DNA of 64,000 nt from Oscillospiraceae bacterium (lineage in GTDB: Bacteria > Bacillota > Clostridia > Oscillospirales > Oscillospiraceae), in assembly GCA_022846095.1 (NCBI GenBank), contig AP025583.1:3311279-3375278 (forward strand), read 5' to 3'. The position numbers were made by a program, and so were the translations under genes. Position 1 is the stretch's first letter. Each line of letters opens with the position of its first letter. Shown one piece after another: positions 39,879 to 47,889 of the stretch. The notes beneath the pieces were generated by a model that searched no databases, was not told the origin of the DNA, and saw only the letters and a program-made list of their open reading frames with translations.

Positions 39879-40985
39879 CTAGCCGATGGGTGTACCAGCC
39901 TCGCGCTGAGCAAGCACATCGTCCACGTTTGTGCCGTCGACCTGGAAGATATAGTAAGGCACGTCGTTTTCCTTAAAGGAAGCGGGATCGCCGGTCGTGC
40001 AGAAATCGTAGAGCATCTCCAGCCCGCCGTAGGCCTGCTCGTAGACACGCTGGCCGTAGGAGCAGGTCAGGTAGCCGTTTTTGATATAGGTGAGCACATC
40101 GCCGTACAAATCGTTGCCGACCGCGATAATGTCCTTGCGGTCCAGATTCTTCATCAGCCTGCCCCACAGGTCCATGGTGCCGCCCATATTGCACATCGCG
40201 TCGATGTCGGGATTGGCAAGCAGCGCATTTTCCAGCGCGCCGTAAGCCGCCTGCTCGTCGCCAGTGGCGTTGATAAAATCGACGACCTCAATGTTCTCGT
40301 ACTGGTCGAAAATCTCCTGTGAGCCGCGCTGGCGGGAGTCGGACCAGTTCGTCCCGGCGCCGGTGGTCGTCATCAGGACCTGGCCCTTGGGCTCCCCATA
40401 TTTCTCCGTCAGCTTATCCACGATGTACCGCGCCACCGTGCGCCCGGCCTCCACGTCGTCGCGGCCGTAATAGGCAAGGCGGTCAGAGCTGGGAGCGTCG
40501 GAGTTGATGCAGACGACGGGAATCCCCGCTTCCAGCGCGCGGTTGATGAGCGGAGTAATCGTCTGGTCGTCCGAGACACAGATGGCCATCCCGTCGGGAT
40601 GCTTGGTAATCAGGTTTTCAATGACGTTATACTGGGACTCGGCGGTCCAATCGGTGGCGCCGGTCACATAGCCGTTTACTCCGGTTTCCTGGTTGAAGCC
40701 CTGAACCCCTTCATCCAAATAGGTGGCGAAAATATCGGACGCATTCATGTAGACCACGGGGAATTCCATTGTCTTTGGATCCTTGGCCGTGTCAATGTGG
40801 AACGTGTATTTTCCAATGGTTACGTCCTTCACCGTGCTCCCGGGCGCGCTGGAGACAGGGGTCTGGGATTCGGGCGCGGGGCTGCCGGTGCCTGCGGCGG
40901 GTTTCGGCTCACCGCAGCCCGCCAGGCAGCCGAGGAGCATCAGCCCCGAAAGGACGCCTGCCAGCCATCTTTTTCTCTTTGCCAT
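39879..40985 (-). CDS. Rbs-type sugar-binding lipoprotein
   Basis: 368 aa from ATG 40985 with AAGGAAAGG upstream. Lipobox LLGCLAGC (Cys about residue 25), then a Ser/Pro linker. PBP1 sugar-binding motifs: 'FPVVYMNASDIFATYLDEGVQGF', 'MAICVSDDQTITPLINRALEAGIPVVCINSDAPSSDRLAYYGRDDVEAGRTVARYIVD', 'DIDAMCNMGGTMDLWGRL'. It delivers the operon's substrate to the permease. The pattern around 'N-S-D-A-P' is common to binding proteins for pentoses, hexoses and AI-2-like sugars, so the ligand cannot be named. Confidence 0.9.
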   Translation of the reverse strand: MAKRKRWLAGVLSGLMLLGCLAGCGEPKPAAGTGSPAPESQTPVSSAPGSTVKDVTIGKYTFHIDTAKDPKTMEFPVVYMNASDIFATYLDEGVQGFNQETGVNGYVTGATDWTAESQYNVIENLITKHPDGMAICVSDDQTITPLINRALEAGIPVVCINSDAPSSDRLAYYGRDDVEAGRTVARYIVDKLTEKYGEPKGQVLMTTTGAGTNWSDSRQRGSQEIFDQYENIEVVDFINATGDEQAAYGALENALLANPDIDAMCNMGGTMDLWGRLMKNLDRKDIIAVGNDLYGDVLTYIKNGYLTCSYGQRVYEQAYGGLEMLYDFCTTGDPASFKENDVPYYIFQVDGTNVDDVLAQREAGTPIG

Positions 40986-41057
40986 TTCAATACCTTCCTT
41001 TCCTTAATCCAGTCCATTTATTTCGCCCTCCACCTGGGTGAAGGTAACGATCCTTGC

Positions 41058-41759
41058 CTATGCCCCCAGCGTCCGGGGCTCCGCGGGGAAGGATTCCACA
41101 ATTTCCACGGCGGATTTGAGGTTGATGCCCATGCGCTCCACGCCCATGCCCCGCAGCGCGAGGAAGTCCTCCCGGGTGCGTATGCCGCCCGCGGCCTTGA
41201 CCTTAATCGCCCCGCCGCAGTGCTCCTTGAGCAGGCGGATGCGCTCCAGGTTGGACGTGCCCGGAATCCAGCCCGTGCCGGTTTTGACAAAGTCGGCGCC
41301 GGTCCTCATGACCAGGTCGCAGGCCTTGAGCATCTCGGTGTCGTCCAGGGCGTTGATCTCGATGATAACCTTGGTGAGCACCCTGTGATCCACCATGCCC
41401 ACGATCTCCCGCAGCTCATTGAGCACGTAGTCGTACTCGCCGTTTTTAAATTTCCCCACATTCATCACGATGTCCATCTCCTGGACGCCGTCCACCAGCA
41501 GCTGATGGGCCTCCAGGAGCTTGGCCTCGGTCTTGTGTGCCCCCGACGGGAAGCCCACCGGCGCGCCCACGTAGACCCCCTCCACGCCCCGCAGCAGATC
41601 CGCCAGGGTGGACACCCAGCAGGGCAGCACGTGCACGTTGATAAAGCGGTACTTCCTTGCATACGCAACGGCTTCCTCGATCTCATGGACGCTGTGCGGG
41701 GTACGCACCGCACTGATGTCGATCATCGCCGCAGCCTGGCCGGCTGTCATTGTCTCCAC
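41058..41759 (-). CDS. deoC: DeoC-family (deoxyribose-phosphate aldolase-like) aldolase
   Basis: 233 aa from GTG 41759, with AAAGGGGA 7 bp upstream; ATG 41750 with GGTGGAG is an alternative. The DeoC barrel is clear: 'FINVHVLPCWVSTLADLL', 'VYVGAPVGFPSGAHKTEAKLLEA', 'EMDIVMNVGKFKNGEYDYVLNELREIV', the Schiff-base Lys in 'ADFVKTGTGW' and the second Lys in 'IKVKAAGGIRTREDF'. Classical DeoC splits 2-deoxyribose-5-phosphate into glyceraldehyde-3-phosphate and acetaldehyde. No nucleoside-catabolism gene is present; instead it heads a sugar-import operon, so a related phosphorylated keto- or deoxy-sugar is likely the substrate. Confidence 0.88.
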   Translation of the reverse strand: METMTAGQAAAMIDISAVRTPHSVHEIEEAVAYARKYRFINVHVLPCWVSTLADLLRGVEGVYVGAPVGFPSGAHKTEAKLLEAHQLLVDGVQEMDIVMNVGKFKNGEYDYVLNELREIVGMVDHRVLTKVIIEINALDDTEMLKACDLVMRTGADFVKTGTGWIPGTSNLERIRLLKEHCGGAIKVKAAGGIRTREDFLALRGMGVERMGINLKSAVEIVESFPAEPRTLGA

Positions 41760-41829
41760 CGTTTTATCCCCTTTCACAGACGTGGCCGTCCCGTTTCTAA
41801 ACCGATAAGTCATTATCTTTGTAAAATCA

Positions 41830-41858
41830 AGAATAACATAGTTATCTTTTAATGTCAA
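41830..41858 (-). promoter_or_regulatory. promoter of leftward sugar operon (deoC-rbs-like)
   Basis: Minus strand TTGACA (41858-41853), 17-bp spacer, TATTCT (41835-41830). The spacer is filled by the operator-like motif at 41835-41851. Confidence 0.75.
41835..41851. promoter_or_regulatory. candidate GntR operator, left promoter
   Basis: AACATAGTTATCTTTTA. Sixteen of seventeen bases equal the motif at 41985-42001. On the minus strand it contains an imperfect dyad, AAGATAAC-TAT-GTTATTCTT with its flank. It occupies the -35/-10 spacer. A related ATTATCTTT lies at 41812-41820. The GntR protein at 44407-45123 is the likely binder. Confidence 0.55.
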
Positions 41859-41977
41859 CAGAGACGTTTTTGAAATGTAGCATAAAAACAGTCATGGTTT
41901 TTTGTTCAATTAGCTGTTTATTGTTAAAATTATAACGCTTTTTCTAGGCGTTTTTGCTCACTCCATCATTTTATATC

Positions 41978-42010
41978 TTGACAAAACATAATTATCTTTT
42001 ATCATATAGA
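41978..42010 (+). promoter_or_regulatory. promoter of rightward sugar operon (FGGY kinase-SDR-GntR)
   Basis: TTGACA at 41978-41983 is followed by the operator-like motif and then an AT-rich CATATAGAT. The -10 is not sharply defined: spacers of 17 to 21 bp give only partial matches. The 293-bp gap 41760-42052 otherwise holds AT-rich regulatory DNA and no gene. Confidence 0.5.
41985..42001. promoter_or_regulatory. candidate GntR operator, right promoter
   Basis: AACATAATTATCTTTTA, one base different from the motif at 41835-41851, 150 bp away. It starts two bases after the -35 hexamer TTGACA of the rightward operon. Confidence 0.55.
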
Positions 42011-42052
42011 TAGAGGTAATACAAAGCAGATCATCATAAGGAGGTCCTGCCG

Positions 42053-43594
42053 TTGAAGCTCATATCCTACGATCTCGGAACGGGCGGCGTAAAGGCGTCG
42101 CTCTACGACGAGGCGCTGCACACCCTGGCCAAGTCCTTCATCGAGTACGAGACGGTTTACCCCGGCCCCGATATGCATGAGCAGCGCCCGGAGGACTGGT
42201 GGACGGGCGTGGTGCACAGCACCCGGGTGCTGCTGGAGCAATCCGGCGCGGCGCCCTCGGAGATCGCCTGCGTGGCCCTGTCGGGGCACAGCCTGGTGAG
42301 CGTGCCGGTGGACGCCCGGAACCGGGTGCTTCAGGCCCAGGTGCCCATCTGGTCGGACACCCGCGCCCAGGCCGAGGCGGCGGCGTTCTTTACCCGCATC
42401 CCGGAGCGGGACTGGTACATGGCCACGGGCAACGGCTTTCCCGCCCCCTGCTACTCCATCTTCAAGCTGATGTGGCTCAAGGCGCATAAGCCGGAGCTCT
42501 TCGCCCGCGTCCACAGGGTGCTGGGCTCCAAGGACTACATCAATTTCCGGCTCACCGGCCAAATCGCCACCGACTGGTCCTACGCCTCCGGGACGGGGGC
42601 CTACGACCTGAAGGCCGGGCGTATGCGCCCCGACTTCCTGGAGGCCGCCGGCCTGCCCGCCCACCTCTTCCCCACCCCGGACGCCCCCCACCGGATCGTG
42701 GGGATGGTTACCGAGTCGGCCGCCCGGGAAACCGGCCTGTGCGCGGGCACCCCCGTGGCCTGCGGCGGCGTGGACAACGCCTGCATGGCCCTGGGGGCGG
42801 TAGGCCCGGTGCCCGGGCGGGTTTACACCTCGCTGGGCTCCTCCAGCTGGATCCCCGTCAACTCCGCCCAGCCCGTTCTGGACGCGGAAAAGCGCCCCTA
42901 TGTATTCGCCCACATCCAGGAGGGCCTGTTCACCTCCGCCTTCTCCATCTTCGCGGGGGGCAGCTCCCTGCGCTGGGCCCGGGAGACCCTGTGCCGGGAT
43001 ATTGCTGACGACGGGCGGGCCTACCAGATCATGGACGGCTGGGCCGGGCAGGCGCCGCTGGGCTCCAACGGCATCTTTTTCAATCCCAGCCTGGCGGGCG
43101 GCACCTCCCAGGACAAGAGCATCCACATCCGGGGCGCCTTCGTGGGGCTCCACCTGGGCACCACCCGGGAGGACATGATCCGCGCGGTGATGGAGGGGAT
43201 TACCCTCAACCTGCGCCTGTCCCTGGAGGCCCTGGGCGCCCACACGGCCCTCTCCGGCCCCCTGCTCATCTGCGGCGGCGGCAGCAGGAGCCCGTTCTGG
43301 ATGCAGATGTTCGCCGACGTGTTCAACCGGGAGATTGTCAAGAGCAATATCGACCAGGACGCGGCCTCCATCGGCGCGGCGGCCATTGCGGCCCGGGCGG
43401 TGGGCCTGTGGCGGGACTACGGCGGCATTGACGGCCTGCACCGGATCGAGCGGCGGTGCGCCCCCGATCCCGCCCGCGCCGCCCGGTACGAGGCGCTGCT
43501 CCCCATGTTCAGCCGCATCTGCGAGGTGGCCGCCGATCTGGGCGACGCGATGTACGCCGCCTCCTGCGGCGAACCCACAACACGGAAAGGATGA
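42053..43594 (+). CDS. FGGY-family carbohydrate kinase (xylulokinase-like)
   Basis: 513 aa from TTG 42053, with GGAGGT 7 bp upstream; no ATG fits. The ribonuclease-H-like kinase fold is visible in two halves: 'SYDLGTGGVKASLYDEA' (phosphate 1 region), 'ALSGHSLVSVPVDARNRVL', 'WSDTRAQAEAAAF', 'GSKDYINFRLTGQIATDWSYASGTGAYDL', and in the second half 'GGVDNACMALGAV', 'FAGGSSLRWARE' and 'LLICGGGSRSPFWMQMFADVFNREI'. It phosphorylates an imported sugar or polyol with ATP. The exact substrate cannot be read from the sequence. First gene of the rightward operon. Confidence 0.9.
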   Translation: MKLISYDLGTGGVKASLYDEALHTLAKSFIEYETVYPGPDMHEQRPEDWWTGVVHSTRVLLEQSGAAPSEIACVALSGHSLVSVPVDARNRVLQAQVPIWSDTRAQAEAAAFFTRIPERDWYMATGNGFPAPCYSIFKLMWLKAHKPELFARVHRVLGSKDYINFRLTGQIATDWSYASGTGAYDLKAGRMRPDFLEAAGLPAHLFPTPDAPHRIVGMVTESAARETGLCAGTPVACGGVDNACMALGAVGPVPGRVYTSLGSSSWIPVNSAQPVLDAEKRPYVFAHIQEGLFTSAFSIFAGGSSLRWARETLCRDIADDGRAYQIMDGWAGQAPLGSNGIFFNPSLAGGTSQDKSIHIRGAFVGLHLGTTREDMIRAVMEGITLNLRLSLEALGAHTALSGPLLICGGGSRSPFWMQMFADVFNREIVKSNIDQDAASIGAAAIAARAVGLWRDYGGIDGLHRIERRCAPDPARAARYEALLPMFSRICEVAADLGDAMYAASCGEPTTRKG

Positions 43595-43601
43595 AATCAT
43601 C

Positions 43602-44369
43602 ATGATCAGTAAGCCCTATTGCAACGACTTCCGTCTGGACGGCAAGGTGGCCGTCATCACCGGGGCGGCCTCCGGCATCGGGTACGCCACCGCCGAGCTC
43701 TTCGCCCAGCGGGGCGCGGCGGTCTGCCTGCTGGACGTCAACCCGGAGCAGGTCCGGCAGGCTGCCGGGCGCATCGAGGGATCCCGCGCGTTTTGTGTCG
43801 ATATTTGCAATAAAAATTCCGTAGACAGCGCAATTGACGCTATATTGACAGGGTTTGGTAATGTTGATATACTAGTAAACAGCGCGGGGGTGGGCGACAT
43901 CGAGTGGGCCGAGCAGATGCGTGAGGACACCTGGCGAAAGGTCATTAACATTAATCTGACCGGCACCTTCCTCATGTCCCAGCGGACCGGCCGGGAGATG
44001 ATCCGCGCCGGCCGGGGCGGGAAGATCATCAGCCTGGCCTCCCAGGCCGGCCTGGTGGCCATCGACAAGCACGTGGCCTACAGCGCCAGCAAGGCCGGAA
44101 TCATCTCCATGACCCAGTCCCTGGCCTACGAGTGGGGGAAATACGGCATACAGGTCAACGCCATCTCCCCCACCGCAACCGAAACGCCCATCATCGTGGG
44201 CTACTGGACCGAGGGCGAGATCCACGACAACGCCATTGCAAATACGCCCGCCGGGCGGTTCTGCAAGCCTCAGGAGATCGCGGCGGCGGCCCTCTTCCTC
44301 GCTTGTGACGCATCCAATATGGTAACCGGCGCCAACCTGGTGGTGGACGGCGGTTACACCATTCACTGA
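43602..44369 (+). CDS. short-chain dehydrogenase/reductase
   Basis: 255 aa from ATG 43602 with GGAAAGGATG upstream, 7 bp after the kinase. Classical SDR: cofactor motif T-G-A-A-S-G-I-G near residue 20, 'VDILVNSAGVGDI', catalytic Ser in 'KIISLASQAGLV', and Y-S-A-S-K with the catalytic Tyr/Lys; C-terminal 'ACDASNMVTGANLVVDGGYTIH'. Asp in 'CLLDVNPEQ' after beta-2 points to NAD(H). It resembles sugar-alcohol and gluconate-type dehydrogenases and probably performs an oxidation or reduction step in the same pathway as the kinase. An AT-rich patch at about 43795-43880 stands out against the GC-rich codons around it. Confidence 0.92.
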   Translation: MISKPYCNDFRLDGKVAVITGAASGIGYATAELFAQRGAAVCLLDVNPEQVRQAAGRIEGSRAFCVDICNKNSVDSAIDAILTGFGNVDILVNSAGVGDIEWAEQMREDTWRKVININLTGTFLMSQRTGREMIRAGRGGKIISLASQAGLVAIDKHVAYSASKAGIISMTQSLAYEWGKYGIQVNAISPTATETPIIVGYWTEGEIHDNAIANTPAGRFCKPQEIAAAALFLACDASNMVTGANLVVDGGYTIH

Positions 44370-44406
44370 TTTCGATCAATCACCCTGTTGGGATGGAGGA
44401 GTTGTC

Positions 44407-45123
44407 ATGCGAGAGGTTCCCGCATATCGAAAGGTCTACACGGAGCTGAAGCGGCAAATCAAGGACGGCGGCTACGCCGCGGGCACGCTGCTGCCCACCG
44501 AATCGGAGCTGGAGGCGCAGTTCTCGGTCAGCCGCACCACGGTGCGCAAGGCGGTCAGCCTGCTGGCCGGGGAGGGCTACCTCAGCGTCCGCCAGGGCCG
44601 GGGCACCGAGGTGCTGGACATCTCCACCACCCAGAAGCTCAACCACATCTCATCCATCACGGAGACCCTGACCGAGAAGGGCTACAAGGTCACCGTCCAG
44701 GGCATGTTTATTGAGCGGGTCAAGGCCCCCGAGTACGTGTCCGAGGTGCTGGATCTGCCCCAGGACGCCTCCGTTTTTAAGATGCAGCGGGTCCAGTGCG
44801 CCGACGGGCAGCCCATCGCCCTGATGGTCAACTACCTGCGGGAGAACATCGTGCCCGACCTGGACAAGTACGTCAACCAGTTCGTGGGCCTGTACTCCTT
44901 CCTAGAGCGGACGTACAACATCATCTTCAAGGAGGCCGTGGAGCGGCTCTCCGCCGTCAGCGCCGACTTTACCGAGTCGCAGATTCTGAAAATCCCTGTG
45001 GGCGCGCCGCTGCTGTGCAGCAAGCGCATCTCCTACGTGGAGCAGGGGCCCTTTGAGTACAGCGTCATCAAGCTGGTGGCCGACAAGTACGAGTACAGCG
45101 TGTACATGCAGGGCAGGCATTAG
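44407..45123 (+). CDS. GntR-family regulator (HutC/UTRA type)
   Basis: 238 aa from ATG 44407, with GGAGGAG upstream. N-terminal winged helix: 'AYRKVYTELKRQIKDGGYAAGTLLPTESELEAQFSVSRTTVRKAVSLLAGEGYLSVRQGRGTEV'. The C-terminal UTRA ligand domain spans residues ~95-235 ('QRVQCADGQPIALMVNYL', 'SAVSADFTESQILKIPVGAPLLCSKRISY', 'YEYSVYMQGRH'). UTRA domains commonly bind phosphorylated sugars. It is the last gene of the rightward operon and the only regulator in the island, so it is the likely binder of the motif shared by both promoters. Confidence 0.94.
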   Translation: MREVPAYRKVYTELKRQIKDGGYAAGTLLPTESELEAQFSVSRTTVRKAVSLLAGEGYLSVRQGRGTEVLDISTTQKLNHISSITETLTEKGYKVTVQGMFIERVKAPEYVSEVLDLPQDASVFKMQRVQCADGQPIALMVNYLRENIVPDLDKYVNQFVGLYSFLERTYNIIFKEAVERLSAVSADFTESQILKIPVGAPLLCSKRISYVEQGPFEYSVIKLVADKYEYSVYMQGRH

Positions 45124-45159
45124 CCGGCGGCGGACGCCTCTCCCGGCTTTCTATCCAGC

Positions 45160-45227
45160 AATTCCCTTGTGATAAAGATTTTTTTACTCCACCGTAAAGA
45201 GATCTTTACCACAGGGGAATTTTTTAT
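45160..45227 (+). terminator. extended inverted repeat after gntR: terminator and/or activator sites
   Basis: Arms 45160-45179 and 45202-45221 pair over 20 bp with one G-U and one A-C, loop 22 bases, then TTTTTT. This can terminate gntR transcription. It also holds GTAAAGA-GA-TCTTTAC (45194-45209), a perfect dyad, and a weaker copy at 45172-45187, spaced 22 bp apart and about 90-110 bp upstream of the sigma-54 promoter, where enhancer-binding-protein sites are expected. The two readings are not exclusive. Confidence 0.6.
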
Positions 45228-45297
45228 GCCCCGCCCGCCGGGCAAAAAAGGCGCTTTCCTTACGCGCGCATGGCTTTGCCCATACCCACCCCCAATC

Positions 45298-45313
45298 TGG
45301 CCCCCCGTTTGCT
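45298..45313 (+). promoter_or_regulatory. sigma-54 (-24/-12) promoter
   Basis: TGGCCCCCCGTTTGCT matches the consensus TGGCACGNNNNTTGCW at 10 of 12 defined positions. The invariant GG (45299-45300) and GC (45311-45312) are separated by exactly 10 bases. Transcription would start near 45324, ahead of GGGAGGT and ATG 45352. A sigma-54 activator gene lies in the same gene group. Confidence 0.7.
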
Positions 45314-45351
45314 TTTATCAGGCGCGAAATATAATTCCGGGAGGTATAAAA

Positions 45352-46353
45352 ATGCTGAACCTGACCGACGCCTTTTCCCTGGACGCCTGCATCTACCCCG
45401 AGGAGGCCGACTTCTGCGGCATCGCGGACGACATCAAAGCCTCGGGGCTGGACGCCTTTTTCCTCACCCTGAACGGGGACAGCTTCCGCACCGGGGTGGA
45501 ATCCCTGGGCAAGGCCTACAACATCACCGACGACCCGGCCCAGAAATGCCGGGTGGCCCGCACCTATGACGACCTGCTGCGCAACAAGGCCGACGGGGTG
45601 CTCTCCGCCATCCTGTACTTCCAGGACCCCGCCCCCATCGAAAACAAGCCCGACCTGCTGCGGGCCTTTTACGAGATGGGGGTGCGGGTGATCCAGATGT
45701 CCTACAACAAGGGGGGCTTTCTGGGCGCGGGCTGCGTGGAGGGTGCCGGGTACGGCCTGACCGACTGGGGCAAGCGGGCGGTGCGGATGATGAACGAGCT
45801 GGGCATGCTGGTGGATCTCTCCCACTGCGGCCCCCGCACCGCCGCCGACGCCATGGCGGTGAGCGAAAAGCCGGTGACCTTCTGCCACGCCAACGTGAAG
45901 GCGGTGGCCGACAACCCCCGCAACAAGACCGACGAGCAGCTCCTGGCCCTGCGGGACAACGGCGGGGTCATCGGCCTGACCCCCTGGGCCCCCATCTGCT
46001 GGAAGCGCCGGGAGAAGGTCCCCCCCACGGTGGAGGATTTCCTGGACCACGTGTGCTACGCGGTGGACAGGATCGGCATCGACCACGTGGGCTTCGCCAG
46101 CGACAATAACCTGGACCACAAAAAGGACATCGTGGGCATATGCTCCCAGAACGACCTGTACGACAACGTGGTGGGGGGCTACAACCGGGACGTGGGCACC
46201 GACCCCGGCCAGCGCCACGCCGCCGGCTTTTCCGGAGCGGTGGATCTGCAAAACCTGATTGACGCCATGCGCTCGCGCGGCTTTCAGGACGGGGAGATCC
46301 GCAAGTTCCTGGGCGGCAACTTCCTGCGGGTGCTGAAAGAAGTCTGGGGATAA
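45352..46353 (+). CDS. M19-family (renal dipeptidase-like) protein with altered metal site
   Basis: 333 aa from ATG 45352 with GGGAGGT 7 bp upstream. The barrel of membrane-dipeptidase-like amidohydrolases is recognisable from 'LLRAFYEMGVRVIQMSYN' onward: 'GLTDWGKRAVRMMNELGMLVDLSHCGPRTAADAM', 'FCHANVKAVADNPRNKTDEQLLALRDNGGVIGLT', 'DRIGIDHVGFASDNN' and 'GGNFLRVLKEVWG'. His ligands of the second metal site (S-H-C, C-H-A-N) are kept. The N-terminal H-x-D motif of the family is absent and the bridging Glu region reads F-Q-D instead of I-E-G. It may be mononuclear or non-peptidase. It starts a sigma-54 controlled group with an antiporter. Confidence 0.82.
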   Translation: MLNLTDAFSLDACIYPEEADFCGIADDIKASGLDAFFLTLNGDSFRTGVESLGKAYNITDDPAQKCRVARTYDDLLRNKADGVLSAILYFQDPAPIENKPDLLRAFYEMGVRVIQMSYNKGGFLGAGCVEGAGYGLTDWGKRAVRMMNELGMLVDLSHCGPRTAADAMAVSEKPVTFCHANVKAVADNPRNKTDEQLLALRDNGGVIGLTPWAPICWKRREKVPPTVEDFLDHVCYAVDRIGIDHVGFASDNNLDHKKDIVGICSQNDLYDNVVGGYNRDVGTDPGQRHAAGFSGAVDLQNLIDAMRSRGFQDGEIRKFLGGNFLRVLKEVWG

Positions 46354-46378
46354 CCCCACATAGAGAGGAGAAGGAATT

Positions 46379-47782
46379 ATGGAAAACACCCAGCGCAGGC
46401 TGAGCCCTGCCAAGTCCATCGTCATCGCCGTCGCGTCCCTGCTGGTGATCTTCCTGGGCGTGCTGGTGGTCAAGGCCCCCACCGTGGTGGTCCTCATCTT
46501 CGCGGGCCTGGTCACCATGTGCTTCAGCCTCATCTGGGGCGTGAAGTGGGACGACATCATGGAGGACATCCTGGAGATGGCCAAGCGCATGTTCCCGGCC
46601 CTGCTGATCCTGATCTTCGTGGGTATGCTGGTGGGCGCGTGGATGATCAGCGGCACCGTGCCCATGATGATCTACTGGGGCCTCAAGCTCATCTCCCCCC
46701 GCTTCTTCCTGGTCACCGGCTGCGTGCTGTGCGCGATCATGTCCATCATGACGGGCACCTCCTGGGGCACCATCAGCACCGTGGGCGTGGCCCTGATGGG
46801 CGTGGCCGCCGGGCTGGGGGTGCCCGCCCCCATGGCGGCGGGCGCGGTCATCGTGGGCGCCCTCTTCGGGGACAAGCTCTCCCCCATCTCGGACACCACC
46901 GTCCTGGCCCCCACGGTGTCCGGCGTGAACGTCATCGACCACATCAAGTACGAGTCCATGACCACCGTGCCCAGCTTCCTGATCTCCCTGATCTTCTTCC
47001 TGGTGCTGGGGCTGCGGTTCGGCCACGGCTCCATCCAGTCGGAGGACTACACCCTCATCCTCACCACGCTGGAGCAAAGTTTCCACTTCAACCCCCTGCT
47101 GCTGGTGCCCCCGGTGGTGGTGCTCTTCCTCATCTTCCGCCAGAAGCCCATTCTGCCCGTCTTCGCCGTGGGCATCGTGCTGGGCGGCGTGCTGGCCATG
47201 ATCTTCCAGGGGGTCTCCCTGGGCGACGTGGCCGCCGCCCTCAACAAGGGCTTCACCGCCTCCACCCAGGTGGCCATCGTGGACACCATGATCTGCCGGG
47301 GCGGCATCACCAGCATGCTCTCCTCCGTGGCCGTCATCATCGCCGCCGCCCTCTTCGGCGCGCCGCTGAAGACCTCCGGGGTCATCCAGCTGCTGGTGGA
47401 CGTGATCCAGAAATTCGCCAGGGGGCAGAAGAGCCTTCTGTTCCTCAGCTACCTCTTCCACGGCCTGCTCATCTGCACCATCGGCGGGTACTACACCACC
47501 TTCTCCATCGCGGGCCCCATCCTCCAGCCCCTGTTTGAGAAGAAGGGCCTGGATAAGCGCAACCTCTCCCGCATGCTGGAGGACTCGGGCACCACCTTCT
47601 CCCCCCTGGTGCCCTGGAGCAGCAACGGCGTGTACATGTCGGGCATGCTGGGGGTCACGGTGGCCCAGTACGCCCTGTTCTCCCCCCTGTGCTGGCTGTG
47701 CCTGGTTTTCGCGGCCATTTACATCGCCACGGGCTTTAAGATCGCCCAGGCTCCCATCCCTCAGGAGCCGGAGCGGGTATAG
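46379..47782 (+). CDS. nhaC: NhaC-family Na+/H+ antiporter-like membrane transporter
   Basis: 467 aa from ATG 46379 with GGAGAAGG upstream. Eleven or so hydrophobic segments. NhaC-family motifs: 'ALLILIFVGMLVGAWMISGTVPMMIYWGLKLI', 'CAIMSIMTGTSWGTISTVGVALMGVAAGLGVP', 'GAVIVGALFGDKLSPISDTTVLAP' and 'LVPWSSNGVYMSGMLGV'. The family exchanges sodium (or carries an organic substrate in exchange) at the cytoplasmic membrane. Its place 25 bp after the M19-like gene suggests that it carries the substrate or product of that enzyme rather than serving general sodium balance. Confidence 0.88.
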   Translation: MENTQRRLSPAKSIVIAVASLLVIFLGVLVVKAPTVVVLIFAGLVTMCFSLIWGVKWDDIMEDILEMAKRMFPALLILIFVGMLVGAWMISGTVPMMIYWGLKLISPRFFLVTGCVLCAIMSIMTGTSWGTISTVGVALMGVAAGLGVPAPMAAGAVIVGALFGDKLSPISDTTVLAPTVSGVNVIDHIKYESMTTVPSFLISLIFFLVLGLRFGHGSIQSEDYTLILTTLEQSFHFNPLLLVPPVVVLFLIFRQKPILPVFAVGIVLGGVLAMIFQGVSLGDVAAALNKGFTASTQVAIVDTMICRGGITSMLSSVAVIIAAALFGAPLKTSGVIQLLVDVIQKFARGQKSLLFLSYLFHGLLICTIGGYYTTFSIAGPILQPLFEKKGLDKRNLSRMLEDSGTTFSPLVPWSSNGVYMSGMLGVTVAQYALFSPLCWLCLVFAAIYIATGFKIAQAPIPQEPERV

Positions 47783-47797
47783 GTTCCCTCAGGCGGA

Positions 47798-47825
47798 CGG
47801 GGCCGGCGGTACGCCGGCCCCGTTT
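47798..47825 (+). terminator. weak terminator or attenuator after nhaC-type gene
   Basis: CGGGGCCGGCG-GTA-CGCCGGCCCCG followed by TTTGCC. The T-run is short, so readthrough into the activator gene is likely. Confidence 0.5.
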
Positions 47826-47889
47826 GCCATTGTCACGGGAGGTGAAATAGGCTAAAATGGTCAAAACGAAATTGCGGGAGGGGTTGGGC

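Noticed and set aside
33973-45123. The sugar island as a deoxyribose, Lsr (AI-2) or Entner-Doudoroff pathway
   Set aside because: Each shares one or two families (DeoC, FGGY kinase, KDPG aldolase), but the dehydratase, LsrF/LsrG or nucleoside genes needed are absent and the shikimate-dehydrogenase-like and cupin isomerase genes do not fit.
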